A stretch of DNA of 64,000 bases from Actinophytocola algeriensis (GTDB lineage: Bacteria > Actinomycetota > Actinomycetes > Mycobacteriales > Pseudonocardiaceae): contig NZ_JACHJQ010000016.1 in assembly GCF_014203735.1 (NCBI RefSeq), forward strand, positions 17,472 through 81,471, read 5' to 3'. This document shows, piece after piece, positions 63,566 through 64,000 of the stretch (positions are counted from its first letter, which is position 1; every line of letters starts with the position of its first letter). The translations under genes and the position numbers were made by a program. The notes under the pieces are model-generated. The model saw only the letters and a list, made by a program, of their open reading frames with translations. It did not search any database and had not been told where the DNA came from.

Positions 63566-63929
63566 ATGAACTGCCTGGTCGACCACGCCGTAGCCCGCGG
63601 CGCCGTCCTCTCAACCGATCCCTTGCTGCGCTACCGCGACGGCCATCCACTTACCAGCCGACGCTACGACCACCTATGGAAACGACTCGGCGAACGACTC
63701 CCCCTGGGTCGCCACTCAAGGCATCTCCACCCACTGGCTGCGCCACACCACCCTCACCTGGGTCGAACGCCACTTCGGCTACGGGATCGCCCGCGCCTAC
63801 GCGGGCCACACTGACAACACCGGACCAGCCACGACGACCTACATCAAAGCCAGCCTGCAAGAGGTCGCCACCGCCCTCGCCGTCATGACCGGCCAACTCC
63901 ACCCCCTAGGGCCTGTATCGAAGTCGTGA
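63566..63929 (+). pseudogene. Tyrosine recombinase/integrase, C-terminal fragment
   Basis: CLVDHAVARGAVLSTDPLLR with YRDGHPLTSRRYDHLWKRLG, then after a shift near 63705 ISTHWLRHTTLTWVERHFGY, ARAYAGHTD and the Tyr in TTTYIKASLQEVA, ending at 63929. The catalytic Arg (HWLRHT), His (AGHT) and Tyr are visible. The N-terminal core-binding part is missing, so it is not functional as read. Confidence 0.7.
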
Positions 63930-64000
63930 CCGGCTGATGGCCTGGGTGTGGCCTGTTCCGGCGTGTCGTTGATCAAATAGATGAGGTCTCCGGTAGATCG
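63930..64000 (+). other. Window end
   Basis: 71 bases with no recognisable gene. GGGCCTGTATCGAAGTCGTG just upstream (63910-63929) has the look of an insertion-sequence end, but its partner is outside the window. Confidence 0.2.

Noticed and set aside
1..64000. CRISPR arrays, tRNA and rRNA genes
   Set aside because: No regularly spaced repeats, cloverleaf with CCA-type acceptor pattern, or rRNA-like stretches were seen by eye; a tRNA scan would settle small cases.

Overview
The window is a very high-GC actinomycete chromosome segment, most like Pseudonocardiaceae (Amycolatopsis/Saccharothrix type). Evidence: GTG starts, many GTGA/ATGA start-stop overlaps, GAF-ANTAR and STAS regulators, a phosphoketolase-acetate kinase pair, MbtH/NRPS genes, a PadR-DUF1048-DrrAB unit and actinobacterial IS types. 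Species cannot be fixed from sequence alone.

Layout. 1-6 kb: 3' part of a molybdopterin oxidoreductase, HPP and DUF421 membrane proteins, a Cys-rich copper-binding protein, a Rho_N/SAP-like protein, several gene remnants and one GAF-ANTAR regulator. 6-13.8 kb: a cation/proton antiporter, then a co-directional redox run: three-subunit xanthine/aldehyde oxidase of YagTSR type, small SAP-like protein, aldehyde dehydrogenase and quinone oxidoreductase. 13.9-24.8 kb: aldose 1-epimerase, phosphoketolase plus acetate kinase, STAS protein, SDR, LLM oxidoreductase remnant, alpha/beta hydrolase, flavodoxin-like protein. 24.9-29.7 kb: truncated erythromycin esterase followed by five ANTAR-type genes in a row. 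30.7-40.3 kb: small NRPS locus read on the minus strand (C-A-T NRPS, PadR/DUF1048/DUF1048/DrrA/DrrB export unit, MbtH, A-T protein, truncated FAD oxidoreductase). 40.4-44.1 kb: broken nuclease, AT-richer orphan gene, IS3 remnant inside a serine recombinase. 44.3-49.7 kb: P450 remnant, MFS exporter, TspO-like protein, MarR regulator and the collapsed remains of a crtE-crtI-crtB carotenoid operon. 49.7-53.8 kb: broken sigma factor/CU044_5270 pair, response regulator, intact IS481 with CTAG target duplication. 54-64 kb: carbohydrate-active island (GH81 beta-1,3-glucanase, ThuA/sugar dehydrogenase protein, ricin-type lectin, LPMO remnant) bounded by transposase and recombinase debris.

Two themes stand out. 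First, about fifteen genes carry single-base shifts (one in a C7 run), short tandem duplications, or deletions that join unrelated genes. Some look like unpolished sequence and others like real decay; raw reads are needed to separate them. Second, regulation: an ANTAR array with two adjacent hairpins, a shared GAGAGCGCTCTC palindrome upstream of both large secreted carbohydrate proteins, a palindrome upstream of padR and another over the marR start codon. The best functional leads are the ANTAR array, the two-gene glucan regulon, and the NRPS whose adenylation domain lacks key lysines.
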